DNA of 64,000 nt, taken from Strix aluco (lineage: Eukaryota > Chordata > Aves > Strigiformes > Strigidae). The notes beneath the pieces were generated by a model. It saw nothing but the letters and a program-made list of their open reading frames with translations. It did no database searches and was not told where the DNA came from. The position numbers and the translations under genes were made by a program. The stretch is taken from the NCBI RefSeq assembly GCF_031877795.1, contig NC_133948.1, forward strand, positions 14,896,948 to 14,960,947. The letters run 5' to 3'. This document shows positions 47,771 through 57,654 of this stretch, piece by piece (positions within the stretch are counted from its first letter, which is position 1; every line of letters begins with the position of its first letter).

Positions 47771-49495
47771 GCGATGGGGAGCCGTGCTGCACTGTGTGTG
47801 CCTGCGGGGCAGGAGCAGCTGGGGAGGTACGGGGGACGTGCACCCCCAAAGGCCTAAGGAAGACGCAATGGGGTGCACCAAGGAACTGTGGAAGGAACGG
47901 GGCAGGGTTCACATCGCTGGGGGCAGGAGGCGCTGGTTCCCCCAGCAGTGCTCTCAGCCCACGGCCCCCCTGGCACCGAGGGGGTGCTGATGCTGCCCAG
48001 GGCCAGGCCAAACCCTGCCTCACCCTACGGACCCCAAGGGTTGTGCAGAAGGGGATGGTTAGGGAGGGCAGCCAGGATGGAAATCTGTAGTGGGATCGGG
48101 GAAAGCCAAGGCCAAACCCTGCGGTCCCTGCCCTAGCCACAGGATTTGGCCTCAAAGGGACCAAAATCAAATAAAAATCAAGCTGGCGTGTGCCACAGCG
48201 TGCCTCCCCCTTCTCTCCCCCCAGCTCCCCTCTCCCAGCGCTGCTCCGGGGGGTTAAAATACCAAGGATGCGGTTTGTGGAGCAGTGGCAGGGTACAAGG
48301 GAGGGCACCCAGACACCCCTCCGCTGTCCCCTGCCCAGAGGCCACGGTGATGGCCCCATGCTCATGCCCAGGTTGCTGGGTAGAAGCCAAAAGAGCCCCC
48401 CCAGCTCTGCACGCACCCCTGGATCTCCGTTTCCCAGCGGCCAGAGCCCCTATAGAAGCACTAAGTCCACACACAGGGGATGAACCCCGACTCCTCTCTA
48501 GCACACTCAGCTGTTTTGGGGTTCAGCCCAGCCCTAGGGGGTGGCAGAGAAAGGGGGTGCAGGCAGCACGCACTGACCTCCTGGTGCTGAAGCCTTTCCC
48601 TTGGAGAAGAGCCTTTCCCTCTGCCGCCTGCTGTGCTTGAGAAGCTCTACAGAACCTCGGTGTATGTGTCTATATATCTATAAAAATATGTGTAATTATA
48701 TATAATTTTATATATAAATTATATCTATAAAAAAGGTACCTGGAGGCAGTCAAGAATGGCCAAGCCTGGCCAACAAGCTCAGCAGCTCTTTGGGAAGAGA
48801 TGGAGCCAGGAGAATGCTGCCTGTCCCACTCCCCCAGAGCAAAGTTTCCTCTCACCCATGACCTCCTTGGCTTTGGAGATTTGACTTTATTCCCAGTTGA
48901 AGAACCTGTCCTAGTCCATATCAACTCCACAGAGAACACAAGCCAAATGACTTTATCCATCAGCTTAAACCAGCTGTGTTTGCAGTGATCTTCTCACCCT
49001 TGAGTTGGGATATGGCGAAAAAAGTTTGAAACTGGCTGATTTCTGCCTGTTTCTAATCAGATGTTTTCATTTCCAGGCTTGCTCCCGCGTTGGGATAACC
49101 CCGCACACCCCTTTTCCTCCTCGCACGAGCAACCCATTTGCTTACTACAAAACTCTCTTTGAGGGTGGGAAGAAGCAGATTAGAGGGGGTTTATAGAAAT
49201 TACTGGAATTTTAGCTTTTTGGTCGGTTTTGTGCTGTCCTGCCAGGAAGGGACCCAAAGCTGCAGCCACCCTGGCTCTGCAGTGTCCCCAACCCTGTCTG
49301 TAAGGGGCACTCAGAGGGACTCCCCCCCCGGATGGGAAACACCAGCAACTCCCTGGGTGAGAGCGGGGCAGTGGCCGAGGGCAGGACCCTGCCTGCACCC
49401 GCTGCCGGCAGTCACGGGAACCCCCAAATAGGTTGTGGAGGGGTGATAAAGGGGAGGAAAATACAGCAAAAGGGTTCAAAAAGCCAATTTGAGGA
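47771..49495. other. intergenic segment, nothing recognised
   Basis: GC-rich unique sequence to about 48640, then an AT-dinucleotide stretch (48661-48735), then unique sequence. No exon, RNA gene or transposon was recognised. Confidence 0.6.
48661..48735. repeat. AT-rich simple repeat
   Basis: About 75 bp of interleaved TATA, TATC and TAAT words (GTGTCTATATATCTATAAA and ATTATATATAATTTTATAT). Low complexity. Confidence 0.8.
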
Positions 49496-50345
49496 GAAGG
49501 AGAAGAGGAAGAAGAGGAAGAAGAATCACAATATCATATCATATCATATAAATAGAAAGGGGATGCCGGATAATCATACACAAACTGAAAAGAAAGAGAA
49601 TAGAATAGAGTAGGATAGAATAGAATAGAATAGAATAGAATAGAATAGAATAGAATAGAATAGAATAGAATAGAATAGAATAGAATAGAATAGAATAGAA
49701 TAGAATAGAATAGAATAGGAGGATGCCAGACTACCATACCCAAACTGAACAGAAATATCATATCATATCATATCATATCATATCATATCATATCATATCA
49801 TATCATATCTATAATATAATATAATAATATAATAATATAACACAATATACTTTAATATTATACTATACTATACTATACTATACTATACTATACTATACTA
49901 TACTATACTATAATATAATATAATATAATATAATATAATATAATATAATAATATAACACAATATACTATAATATTAGAATAGAATAGAATAGAATAGAAT
50001 AGAATAGAATAGAATGTATAATATAATATGAGATAATATAATATAATGTAATGTAATGTAATATAATATAATATAATATGATATGACATTATATGATACG
50101 ATATGATACGATATGATATGATATGATATAATATAATATAATATGATGTAATATAATTAATATAATATAATGTGATATAATATGATATGATATTATATTA
50201 TATAATGTAATATAATATGATGTCATGTCATATATCATATCGTATCATATCGTATCATATCGTATCATATCGTATCATATCATATCATATCATATCATAT
50301 CATACCATACCATATCATACAATCTCATACCATATCATACAATCT
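49496..50345. repeat. composite pentanucleotide microsatellite block
   Basis: In order: a GAAGAG run (49496-49523); ATATC units (about 49530-49550); a 35-bp spacer (49561-49595); TAGAA units (about 49599-49718); a second, similar spacer (49720-49754); ATATC units (49755-49810); ATAAT/AATAT mix; ACTAT units (49861-49911); ATAAT again; TAGAA (about 49976-50013); then ATATA/GATAT/GATAC mixes; and finally ATATCGTATC units to about 50345. All are five-base or near five-base motifs. The two spacers both begin GGATGCC and are about 80% identical. Confidence 0.95.
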
Positions 50346-50821
50346 CTAAATCCGACGGGGATGCCAGCCAGAGCCGCACAAAGCCGTTCCCTGCTGCTCA
50401 CCGGGTTTGGCTCAGGCTGGGACTCGCTCGGGCACTTTGCAATCCACAGCGGGCCCGGGCAGTGAGAACCCGCCTGAGCCACCAGTGGGCTGCTGGAAGG
50501 AAAAACCTGCGGCGATTTCATAAGGCAGAGGATCCCTTCTTAGCTGGGCCGCGTTCTCAACTTTGTTCTTAACTCCACACGCACATATATATATATATAT
50601 ATATATACATTGATACGCTTCAACTGGGGTTTAGCTGGGGTGGATGGGAGGAAGCAGCACTGCAGCAGCTGGGTGGCACTGGTGGGTGCTGGTGGGTGCT
50701 GGTGCAGCCCTGGGGGGGTCCCAGGGGAGAAGCATCCTCCCGCTCTGCCACCTTTTCCCCCAGGAAGAAGGAGGCAGAGCGCTCTGGAAAGGCCGACATT
50801 GGCCGGAGAGCTGCGGGCGGC
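50346..50821. other. intergenic segment with a short (TA)n
   Basis: Unique GC-rich sequence with a (TA)n run at 50585-50608. No gene was recognised. Confidence 0.6.
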
Positions 50822-50969
50822 GCTCGGGGCAGGCAGTAACCACCAGATATTGCACCGCGCTCAGGGCAGGCAGTAACCACCAGATATTGCACCGCGCTCG
50901 GGGCAGGCAGTAACCACCAGATATTGCACCGTGCTCGGGGCAGGCAGTAACCACCAGATATTGCACCGC
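50822..50969. repeat. 37-bp tandem repeat, 4 near-perfect copies
   Basis: Copies start at 50822, 50859, 50896 and 50933, each 37 bp. Each begins GCTCGGGGCAGGCAG and ends CCAGATATTGCACCGC. They differ by only one or two bases (one GCTCAGGGC copy, one ending CCGT). Such uniformity points to recent expansion or homogenisation. There are no spacers and it is not a CRISPR array. Confidence 0.97.
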
Positions 50970-51394
50970 CGCCCGTGTTGGAAACGCGATACAATTCTTG
51001 TCCTTAACTGGAGCACAGGAAAAAAAAACACAAACTACCACGCTGGAAATTTTCTCTCCTGATGGCTTCTGTGGTTAATCAAGTCTTTCAACAACCAAAC
51101 CAGAGATAAGAGGGCAAGGCACTCTCTGTACTCAGCGCATTTGCAACAACAGATTATTTTTTGTCCCTAAAACATCCAAACTCCCAGCCTCGCCATTGCT
51201 GGGTCCGCTGGTCCCAGATCCGCTTACAAGGGAGGGCAGGATGGTACCCGGAGGAGAGAGGATGCTGAGAGCCCCAGCGCAAAGTCGGGGTGCTGGGGAG
51301 CAAGCGGATCCCCCTTGACAGCCTTTGCCCCCTCGCCATGAGTCCACCAGCTTCCAGTGCAAAAATATTCCCACAGTCCTGGTATCTGCCCTTC

Positions 51395-51853
51395 AAAATA
51401 AATAAATAAAGCAAAATAAAGCCAAATAAAGCCAAATAAAGCCAAATAAAATAAAATAAAGCAAAATAAAGCCAAATAAAATAAAATAAAATATAAAGTA
51501 AAATAAAATATAAAATATAAAATATAAAATATAAAATATAAAATATAAAATATAAAATATAAATATAAAATATAAAATATAAAATATAAAATAAAATATA
51601 AAATATAAAATGAAATATAAAATAAAATAAAGCCAAATAGAATAAAATAGAATAAAATAGAATAAAATAAAATAGAATAAAATAAAATAAAATAAATTAA
51701 AATAAAATAAAATAAAATAAAACAAAATAAAACAAAATAAAACAAAATAAAACAAAATAAAATAAAATAAAATAAAATAAAATAAAATAAAATAAAATAA
51801 AATAAAATAAAATAAAATAAAATAAAATAAAATAAAATAAAATAAAATAAAAT
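51395..51853. repeat. AAATA / AAATATA / GCCAAATAAA microsatellite array
   Basis: About 460 bp of A/T-rich units. GCCAAATAAA 10-mers occupy the left part (51411-51480), AAATATA 7-mers the middle (51490-51610), AATAG/AAATA the next part, AAACAAAATAA near 51720-51755, and pure AAATA 5-mers to 51853. The minus strand is open as a phenylalanine/isoleucine/leucine string, a product of the repeat and not a gene. Confidence 0.97.
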
Positions 51854-52242
51854 ACAAGCAGGGAGACTGCTGGGAAAAAAACCCAAACCAAAGCCACAAG
51901 CAGCAGCAGCCCTGCAGTGATTTCGGGCGTACGCCAAACCTCACACTCCCCAAAACACTCTGTTGCAGTTGGTGGGACAATTCACACGCTCAGAGCTGGG
52001 CTGGCCTGTGGCGCGAAGGATGGATGCACATTACGGATGACGGGAAGGGGCAGGAGGTCAATAAGAAAACCTGTGTTTTTCTATTCTGCAGCCTTGGACA
52101 GCTTGAATTATTCATTTCCTTCGTTACCAGTGCCTGGGTTCGGTACACAGGCTAGCTGTGTGCGTTGTTACTCAGCAACATTAACTACTCCATTTCTTCA
52201 ACACAAGTTGTTTTTGGCACAATAGCTTCCTATAAAATGTTT
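51854..52242. other. intergenic unique sequence
   Basis: About 390 bp between the AAATA array and a large CR1. Nothing was recognised. Confidence 0.55.
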
Positions 52243-53530
52243 CTTCATAGAATCCGTCACAGAATGAATAGGCTGGAAAGGACCTCAAGGATCATCTGGT
52301 CCAACATATCTTGGCAAAAGCACGGCCTAGACAAGATGGCCCAGCACCCTGCCCAGCGGAATCTTGAAAGTGTCCGATGTTGGGGAATCCACCACTTCCC
52401 TGGGGAGATTATTGCAGTGGCTGATTGTTCTCCTTGAGAAAAACCTTCCCCTTGTGTCCAATCGGAATCTCCCCAGGAGTAACTTGTACCCATTACCCCT
52501 TCTTTTCCACGTGTCTCCTTGTAAAAAGGGAGTCTCCATCTTCTTTGTAGCCACCCTTTAAATACTGGACCATGGTGATAAGGTCTGCCCTAAGCCTTCC
52601 CTTCCCAAGGCTGAACAAACCCAATTCTCTCAGCCTTTCCTCACAGGGAAGGCTTTCCAGTCCCTTGACCATCTTTGTGGCCCTTCTCTGGGCCCTCTCC
52701 AGCCTGGCCACAGCTTTTTTGTACAGCAGGGACCAAAACTCAGCACAGTATTCCAGGTGTGGCCTGGCAAGTGCCGAGTAGAGTGGGATGATGATTCTTT
52801 ACCTCTGCTGGGGATGCCCTTGTTGATGCAGCCCAGCACCCTGTTGGCTTTCTTTGCTGCTGCAGCTCACTGCTCACTCATCTTGAGCTTGTTGTCCATA
52901 AGGACCCCCAGGCCCCTTTCCACAGCTTCTCCCCAGACAGGTGGATCCCAGCCTCTGCTGCACTCCTGGATTATGTTTTCCCAGGTGCAAGACCTTACAC
53001 TTGGCCTTGTTGAACTTCACAAGGTTCTCGTTAGCCCCCTCTTCCAGCCTATCCGGGTCTTCCTGCAGGGTGGCTCTCCCCTCCGCAGTGTCCCCTTCCC
53101 CACTCAGCTTGGTATCGTCAGCAAACGTCATCAGGGTACACTTGACCCATCACCCAGATCACTTATGAAGATACTGAACAGCGTTGGGCCCAATATCGAT
53201 CCCTGGGGGACCCCACTTGTAACAGGTTGTCAGTTTGAAAAGGAGCCATTTCCCACCACCCTCTGGGTGGGGCCTGTCAGCCAGTTCCCCACCCACCCAC
53301 AGACCACTTGGCTGGGCCGTAACACATCAGACTCTCTAGGAGGAAGCTGTGCGGAACCGTATCGAAAGCCTTGGAGAAATCCAGGCAGACAGTGCCCACT
53401 GCTCGCCCCAACACCTACTTTGTCGTAGAAGGCGATCAGGTTTGTCAAGTACGATTTGCCCTTGGTAAATCCCTCCTGGCTTTCGCCAATCACATCCTTC
53501 ATTTGACCTGTGATCTTGTAATGACTTAAT
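52243..53530 (-). mobile_element. CR1 LINE, 5'-truncated, with degraded reverse transcriptase
   Basis: The low-coordinate end (TTCATAGAATCCGTCACAG) is the CR1 3' terminus, so the element lies on the minus strand. Reading the minus strand, broken pieces of ORF2 appear in CR1 order. First is GFTKGKSYLTNLIAFYDKV (about 53480-53420), then GNWLTGPTQRVVGNGSFSN. Next comes the active-site-like FADDTKLSGEGDTAEG with KFNKAKCKVLHLGKHNPG (about 53130-52965). After that are [40 protein letters not shown] and the 3' tail. Frameshifts and stops separate the pieces, so it is a dead copy. The 5' limit near 53530 is approximate. Confidence 0.93.
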
Positions 53531-55568
53531 TCACCTCTGTTGGTTTTCTTGCATGTCCGTGAGCTTGGAGCTACCAAGAGTGTCTTTAAATCAGGTTTGT
53601 TTTCACGTGGCGCCTCGGGAGGGGGATGCTCTGCCGGGGCACAGCAGCCAGCTGGGAAGGGAGAGGGCATCCCCTCAGCACGGCCGGCTCACCACCCACC
53701 AGGTGAACCCAACCAAACCCACCCTCGTGAAACCAACCCTTCGCTGGCTTGTGAGTTGCCACAGCATCACATAAGGCTCTTCCCACCAAATCCCCCACAA
53801 AACCACCCCATGAGGCTTTTATGTGCTGCTGACCCCTTAAATTCAGGGTTGTCTCCATTCATCTCAAAGGCTGGGTGCCACTCTGCACACAAGGGCCCCT
53901 TCTGATATTAGCATTTTTATTTCTTTATTATTAACACGCTGAACAGCATCTCCACCTCCACACTGGATGGGTCCATCTCTTGGACTTCGCCTCTCAAGGA
54001 CTCCCCATTTTTCTTCCCTGTGAAAGACCATCTCTGCCGCCACCATCTCTGCCACCATCTCTCTGGAATTCCCTCATCCTCTTCTGAAGGGATGCACCTG
54101 ATGCCTCAGGGCTGTTAACAAACCTATCGACAGGGCTATAAATTTATAGCACTGTTTACCAAGTCAGATGTAACCTGCCAGTCCCCTACCCAAGAGGTAT
54201 AACAGGTAAATAAGCCAGGACAGGCAGCTCGGACACCAGTTAATAATTCAGCTGGTTCTAACAATGCAGAATCATTGCAGGGGGATGCACCCATCAATTA
54301 CAACAATATCAAACAACAACGAATTTTTAAAAAAATAATCTTTAAAGCAATCTGGTCAAGAAGGAGGTGAAATCACCCATGAGAGATATCACCGTGGATT
54401 TCAGCGTGTACACCAGCCACAAGCAGGAGACTTTGCCTGCCTCCTCCAAAGATTTTGCCTCGTCTGGAGCTCAATTTATTAATGATGGGGCACAGCAGGG
54501 AGGAAACACCTGGAAAAATCCATTTTGAAGGACAAAAGCCTGCCCCAGGTGAAAGTAGGGGAGGACAGCAGCTCTGGACCTGCTACCAGAGAAGAAGCCC
54601 AAGCCCATCAGGCTCCAGGTCGCACCTCCCAGACAGTTCCCAGGTGCTCGGGAAGGACCTCGCAGCTCCTCGCCTGCCATCAGAAGGGCCATCTGTCACA
54701 GCTGTCACGTGCCCAGAGGAGCGGCTGAGGCTTGCTGAGCTCAGCTTCCAGCTCCTGCTTTCCCTTATGAGGCTGGGGGTGAAAAAAAATTTAAAAAAAA
54801 AAAAAAAAGTTAAAAAAATAGGAAAGCAACTACCCTCTGGCAGCTTTTGGGGTTGCTATAGGATTTGACCTGGAGCTCTTGATGTTTTCCCTTCCCTTAC
54901 CAGCGACGGGATTTCCCATGATTTTTTTTGCCCCCCGATATACTCCCCATCACCTCTACTTCCCAACGGATCTCTTCCCATCATCTCTCTGCCTGTGCTT
55001 TCCAAGCCAGAGCTTCTCACCGCAGCCCTGCCTTCCTTTCTCCATCCGTGGCATGTAAACCAGAGCAGCACCTGAACATCCCCACCAGCCAGCTTAGGTT
55101 ATTATTCCCTCTAAGCCCCTTCTCTAAGGAGGCTCCAGCCGTTTGCCAAAGCCCAGCCTGAAATAGCACAGACCCCTCTTCCTTCGGAGATGACTCTGGT
55201 GAGAAGAGGCCATATCCAGCACCTCCAGGAATAGCCAGGAGCCACCCAGCCCCAGGCAGAGACACCCCTGTTATTCAGCCAAGTGTGAGGGACAGAAGTC
55301 AGGGCTGATTTTTTGAGTTAGTCAACCATAAAAAAAAGACCTGCAAATCTTCAGGCTGCTCTCGTGCCCCGGGAAGTGGCAGGGACAGGGATAAAGGTTT
55401 TCCCCTCCCCACAGCCACCTCTCGGGTTTGCTGCTCCCGTCACACTGGGGACACAGTCGGTCTCCTCTCCCCCAGCTCCAAGGCAGCCCCCAGAGCTGCT
55501 GCCCTTCACCCCAGCCTGCAGCCTTTGGGTGCCCCTCTCACCCAGAGGCCTTTCCAAGAGTGGGGACA
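53531..55568. other. intergenic segment, nothing recognised
   Basis: About 2 kb of unique-looking sequence with an A-run at 54783-54820 (A16 with TTTA interruptions). No exon, RNA gene or repeat family was recognised. Confidence 0.55.
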
Positions 55569-55804
55569 CCCTGAGAGCATGGTCACAACTTTCTTCTGGC
55601 AACTCCCAGTGCCATGCTCTCCCCAAAAGCACATCCACAACCTTGCTTAAGCGATTCCTGGTGCCGTGCTGTCCCCAAAGGCATGCCTATAACCTTGCTT
55701 TAGCAATTTCTGGTGCTGTGCTTTCCTAAAAGCACAGGCATGACCTTGCTTTCATGAGTATCCACACTGCGGTCTCCCCAAAATCATGCCCACAACTTTC
55801 CTCC
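55569..55804. repeat. minisatellite of about 51 bp, left block
   Basis: About 4.5 diverged units of 50-52 bp. Each has a CCTTGCTT(T)AGCAATT-type half and a GTGCCGTGCTCTCCCCAAA half, followed by AGCAC(A/G)..CACAAC. Clear unit starts are near 55611, 55663 and 55714. The block is cut on its right by a CR1 tail. Confidence 0.85.
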
Positions 55805-55805
55805 A

Positions 55806-55870
55806 TCATAGAATCATAGGATGATTTAGCTTGGAAAAGACCTTTAAGATCGTCGCGTCCAACCATAAAA
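55806..55870 (-). mobile_element. CR1 LINE 3' terminal fragment
   Basis: The + strand reads ATCATAGAATCATAGGATG, then TTGGAAAAGACCTTTAAG and a GTCCAACC motif. This is the complement of the CR1 3' end. About 65 bp are recognisable. It may continue at lower similarity to the right. Confidence 0.85.
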
Positions 55871-56489
55871 GCAGTTGTGATATGGGAGGGAATGGTGGCA
55901 AAGAGGAGGCTCCTGTGTCAGCACTGCAAGCAGAAAAGCGAGTAGGTTGACAGAGGTCTTGATTTGGGCAATTCCAGCGATATCCAACGTAGCAACGATG
56001 AGGCTGGGTCTAACCTCCCCATGCAGGGAAGCACTTGATTTATTCAGACCGACTTTGCTGAGTGTCCCTGGATAGCTGAGCCTGGAGGTGCATTCCCACA
56101 CTTTTAGGAGGACTCCCTCTGCAGAAAAAGGCACTGCCACTTTGCTTTGGTTGATGGGAATAACTCACACATCTCCTCTTCACTCTGACCTGCCCAACCC
56201 AGGCTGCAAACCTTGGGGACAACCCTTGCGACACTGACAAATGGAGTTGCCTGTCCCTTTTGCTGCTCCAGAGGCAGCTCAGGAGCCCTGTGGCTGCCAC
56301 GATGCTCAGCTGGCTTGTGATCCAGCCCACCAGCAGCACAGGCGAGGCCTCTCGCAAGATCAGCACATCTCAGGGCATCACCACTCGTCAGACAGCGGTC
56401 CAAAACAAGATGGCTGCAGGGAATAATTCCTGGCCTTTGCTGCCTGCTGAGCTGTGCTCGGGAAGGTCAGTGCTGGTTGGTCTGGGTCT
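55871..56489. other. sequence between two opposed CR1 tails
   Basis: About 620 bp with no recognised gene. It lies between a minus-strand CR1 tail on its left and a plus-strand CR1 tail on its right. It may be older transposon sequence too diverged to identify. Confidence 0.45.
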
Positions 56490-56592
56490 GTGCTGAGGGA
56501 TCTGGTGGAGTTGAGAACAGTCAGTGTGAGGTTCATGGTTGGACTGAAGGATCTTCAAGGTCTCTTCCGACCTAGATGATTCTGTGAAAACC
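56490..56592 (+). mobile_element. CR1 LINE 3' fragment (plus strand)
   Basis: The + strand reads GGTTGGACTGAAGGATCTTC, then AGGTCTCTTCCGACCTAG and ATGATTCTGTGAAAAC. This is the sense CR1 3' end. It is the only plus-strand CR1 I recognise in the window. Confidence 0.85.
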
Positions 56593-56597
56593 AGGCC

Positions 56598-56853
56598 AAG
56601 GTCCCTCACTTCACAGTGCCATGCTCTCCCTGAGAGCCCGGGCACCACCTTGCTCTGGGGAGTGCCAGCACCCTGCTCTCCCCAGAGCGTGTCCATGACC
56701 TTGCTCCAACAATTCCCAGCACCATGCTCTCCCCAAAAACATGCCCACGACTTTACTTTTGCCATCCCCGGTACCGTGCTCCCCCCAAAAGCACAGACAC
56801 AGCCTTGCTTTGGCGCTCCCCCAAACCCATGTCCAGCACCCTGCTTCAGTCAC
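56598..56853. repeat. minisatellite of about 51 bp, middle block
   Basis: About 5 units of the same repeat as at 55569-55804: CCATGCTCTCCC..., GACCTTGCTCCAACAATTCC, CACCATGCTCTCCCCAAAAA and TACCGTGCTCCCCCCAAAAG. It is separated from the left block by CR1 sequence and followed immediately by another CR1. Confidence 0.82.
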
Positions 56854-57450
56854 TCAGAATCACACAGAATCACTCAGGTTGGAAAAGCCCCTCGGGATCA
56901 TCGAGTCCAACCCTCAGCCCGACTCTACAAAGTTCTCCCCTACCCCACATCCCCCAACAGCTCATCCAAACGACCCTTAAACACACCGAGGGATGGTGAC
57001 TCCACCCCCTGCCTGGGCAGCCTATTCCACTCTCTGACCACTCTTTCTCTGAAAAGTTTTTTCCTCATGTCCAGTCTGAACCTCCCCTGTTGCAGTTTAA
57101 AGCCGTTCCCTCTTGTTCTGTCACTAATCCCCTGTGAGAAGAGACCAGCACCAACCTCTCCACAACGTCCTTTCAGGGAGCTGTAGAGAGTGATGAGGTC
57201 TCCCCTCCCCTTCTCCTCCTCACACTGAACAGTCCCAGCTCCTTCAATCTCTCCTCACAGGATTTATTCTCCAGGCCCTTCCCCAGGTCGTTGCCCTCCT
57301 CTGCCCTCGCTCCAGCCCCTCGAGATCTCTCTTGCATTGAGGTGCCCAAAACTGGACACAACCCTCCAGGTGTGGCCTCACCAGTGCAGAGCACAGGAGG
57401 ACTATCCCCTCCCTCCTTCTGCTGGCCACACTAGCGCTGATACAAGCCAG
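56854..57450 (-). mobile_element. CR1 LINE 3' fragment, about 600 bp
   Basis: The + strand starts at AGAATCACACAGAATCACTC and GATCATCGAGTCCAACC (complement of the CR1 tail). It continues through the complement of the ORF2 end. The minus strand reads [20 protein letters not shown] and [19 protein letters not shown] with frame breaks between them. It is inserted into the 51-bp minisatellite just upstream of RFC5. Confidence 0.92.
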
Positions 57451-57600
57451 GATGCGCCCCCAGCGCTCTCTCTCCCCCCAAGCGCACAAACACGACCTTG
57501 CCGTGCCGAACACCCCAAAGCCAAGCCCAACACCCCGTTTTAGCCCCTCCCAGCGCTGTGCCCCCCCTCCTCCAGCACAAGCACCGCCCCGTCCCCCCGG
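57451..57600. repeat. minisatellite of about 51 bp, promoter-proximal remnants
   Basis: Roughly three GC-richer units continue the same pattern after the CR1: AGCGCTCTCTCTCCCCCCAA with CACAAACACGACCTTGCCGT, then CAGCGCTGTGCCCCCCCTCC with GCACAAGCACCGCCCC. They run to within about 20 bp of the RFC5 start codon, so the RFC5 upstream region appears to be built from this repeat. Confidence 0.6.
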
Positions 57601-57603
57601 TGC

Positions 57604-57613
57604 TCTCGCGAGA
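57604..57613. promoter_or_regulatory. TCTCGCGAGA core promoter element of RFC5
   Basis: This exact 10-bp palindrome begins 19 bp before the RFC5 ATG. TCTCGCGAGA is an established element of TATA-less CpG-island promoters, bound by BANP in a methylation-sensitive way. Its position suggests it sits at or near the RFC5 transcription start, with a very short 5' UTR. There is no TATA box nearby. Confidence 0.8.
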
Positions 57614-57622
57614 CGGCGGAGG

Positions 57623-57654
57623 ATGGCGCGGGCGGGCGGCGGGAACCTCCCGTG
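57623..57654 (+). CDS. RFC5: RFC5 exon 1 (residues 1-10)
   Basis: ATG GCG CGG to CTC CCG TG, then donor GTACGA. Reads [10 protein letters not shown] with split Trp11. The NLPW join matches other RFC5 proteins, which fixes this donor. The first seven residues are Gly/Ala-rich and unrelated to the mammalian leader. Confidence 0.9.

Noticed and set aside
46526-47881. 451- and 346-codon proline-rich open frames on the minus strand (46526-47881, 46699-47739)
   Set aside because: They are translations of the same minisatellite in other frames. All three frames are open because the unit has no stop on this strand.
50822-50969. Possible CRISPR-like array (37-bp repeats)
   Set aside because: The copies are contiguous with no spacers and lie in vertebrate DNA. 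It is a plain tandem repeat.
51154-51980. Phe/Ile/Leu/Tyr-rich open frames up to 237 codons that look like membrane proteins
   Set aside because: They are the complement of the AAATA/AAATATA array. The apparent hydrophobicity comes from the repeat.
52874-53131. Possible novel gene with an FADD box
   Set aside because: It is the degraded reverse transcriptase of a CR1 LINE, with frame breaks and the CR1 3' end in the right place.
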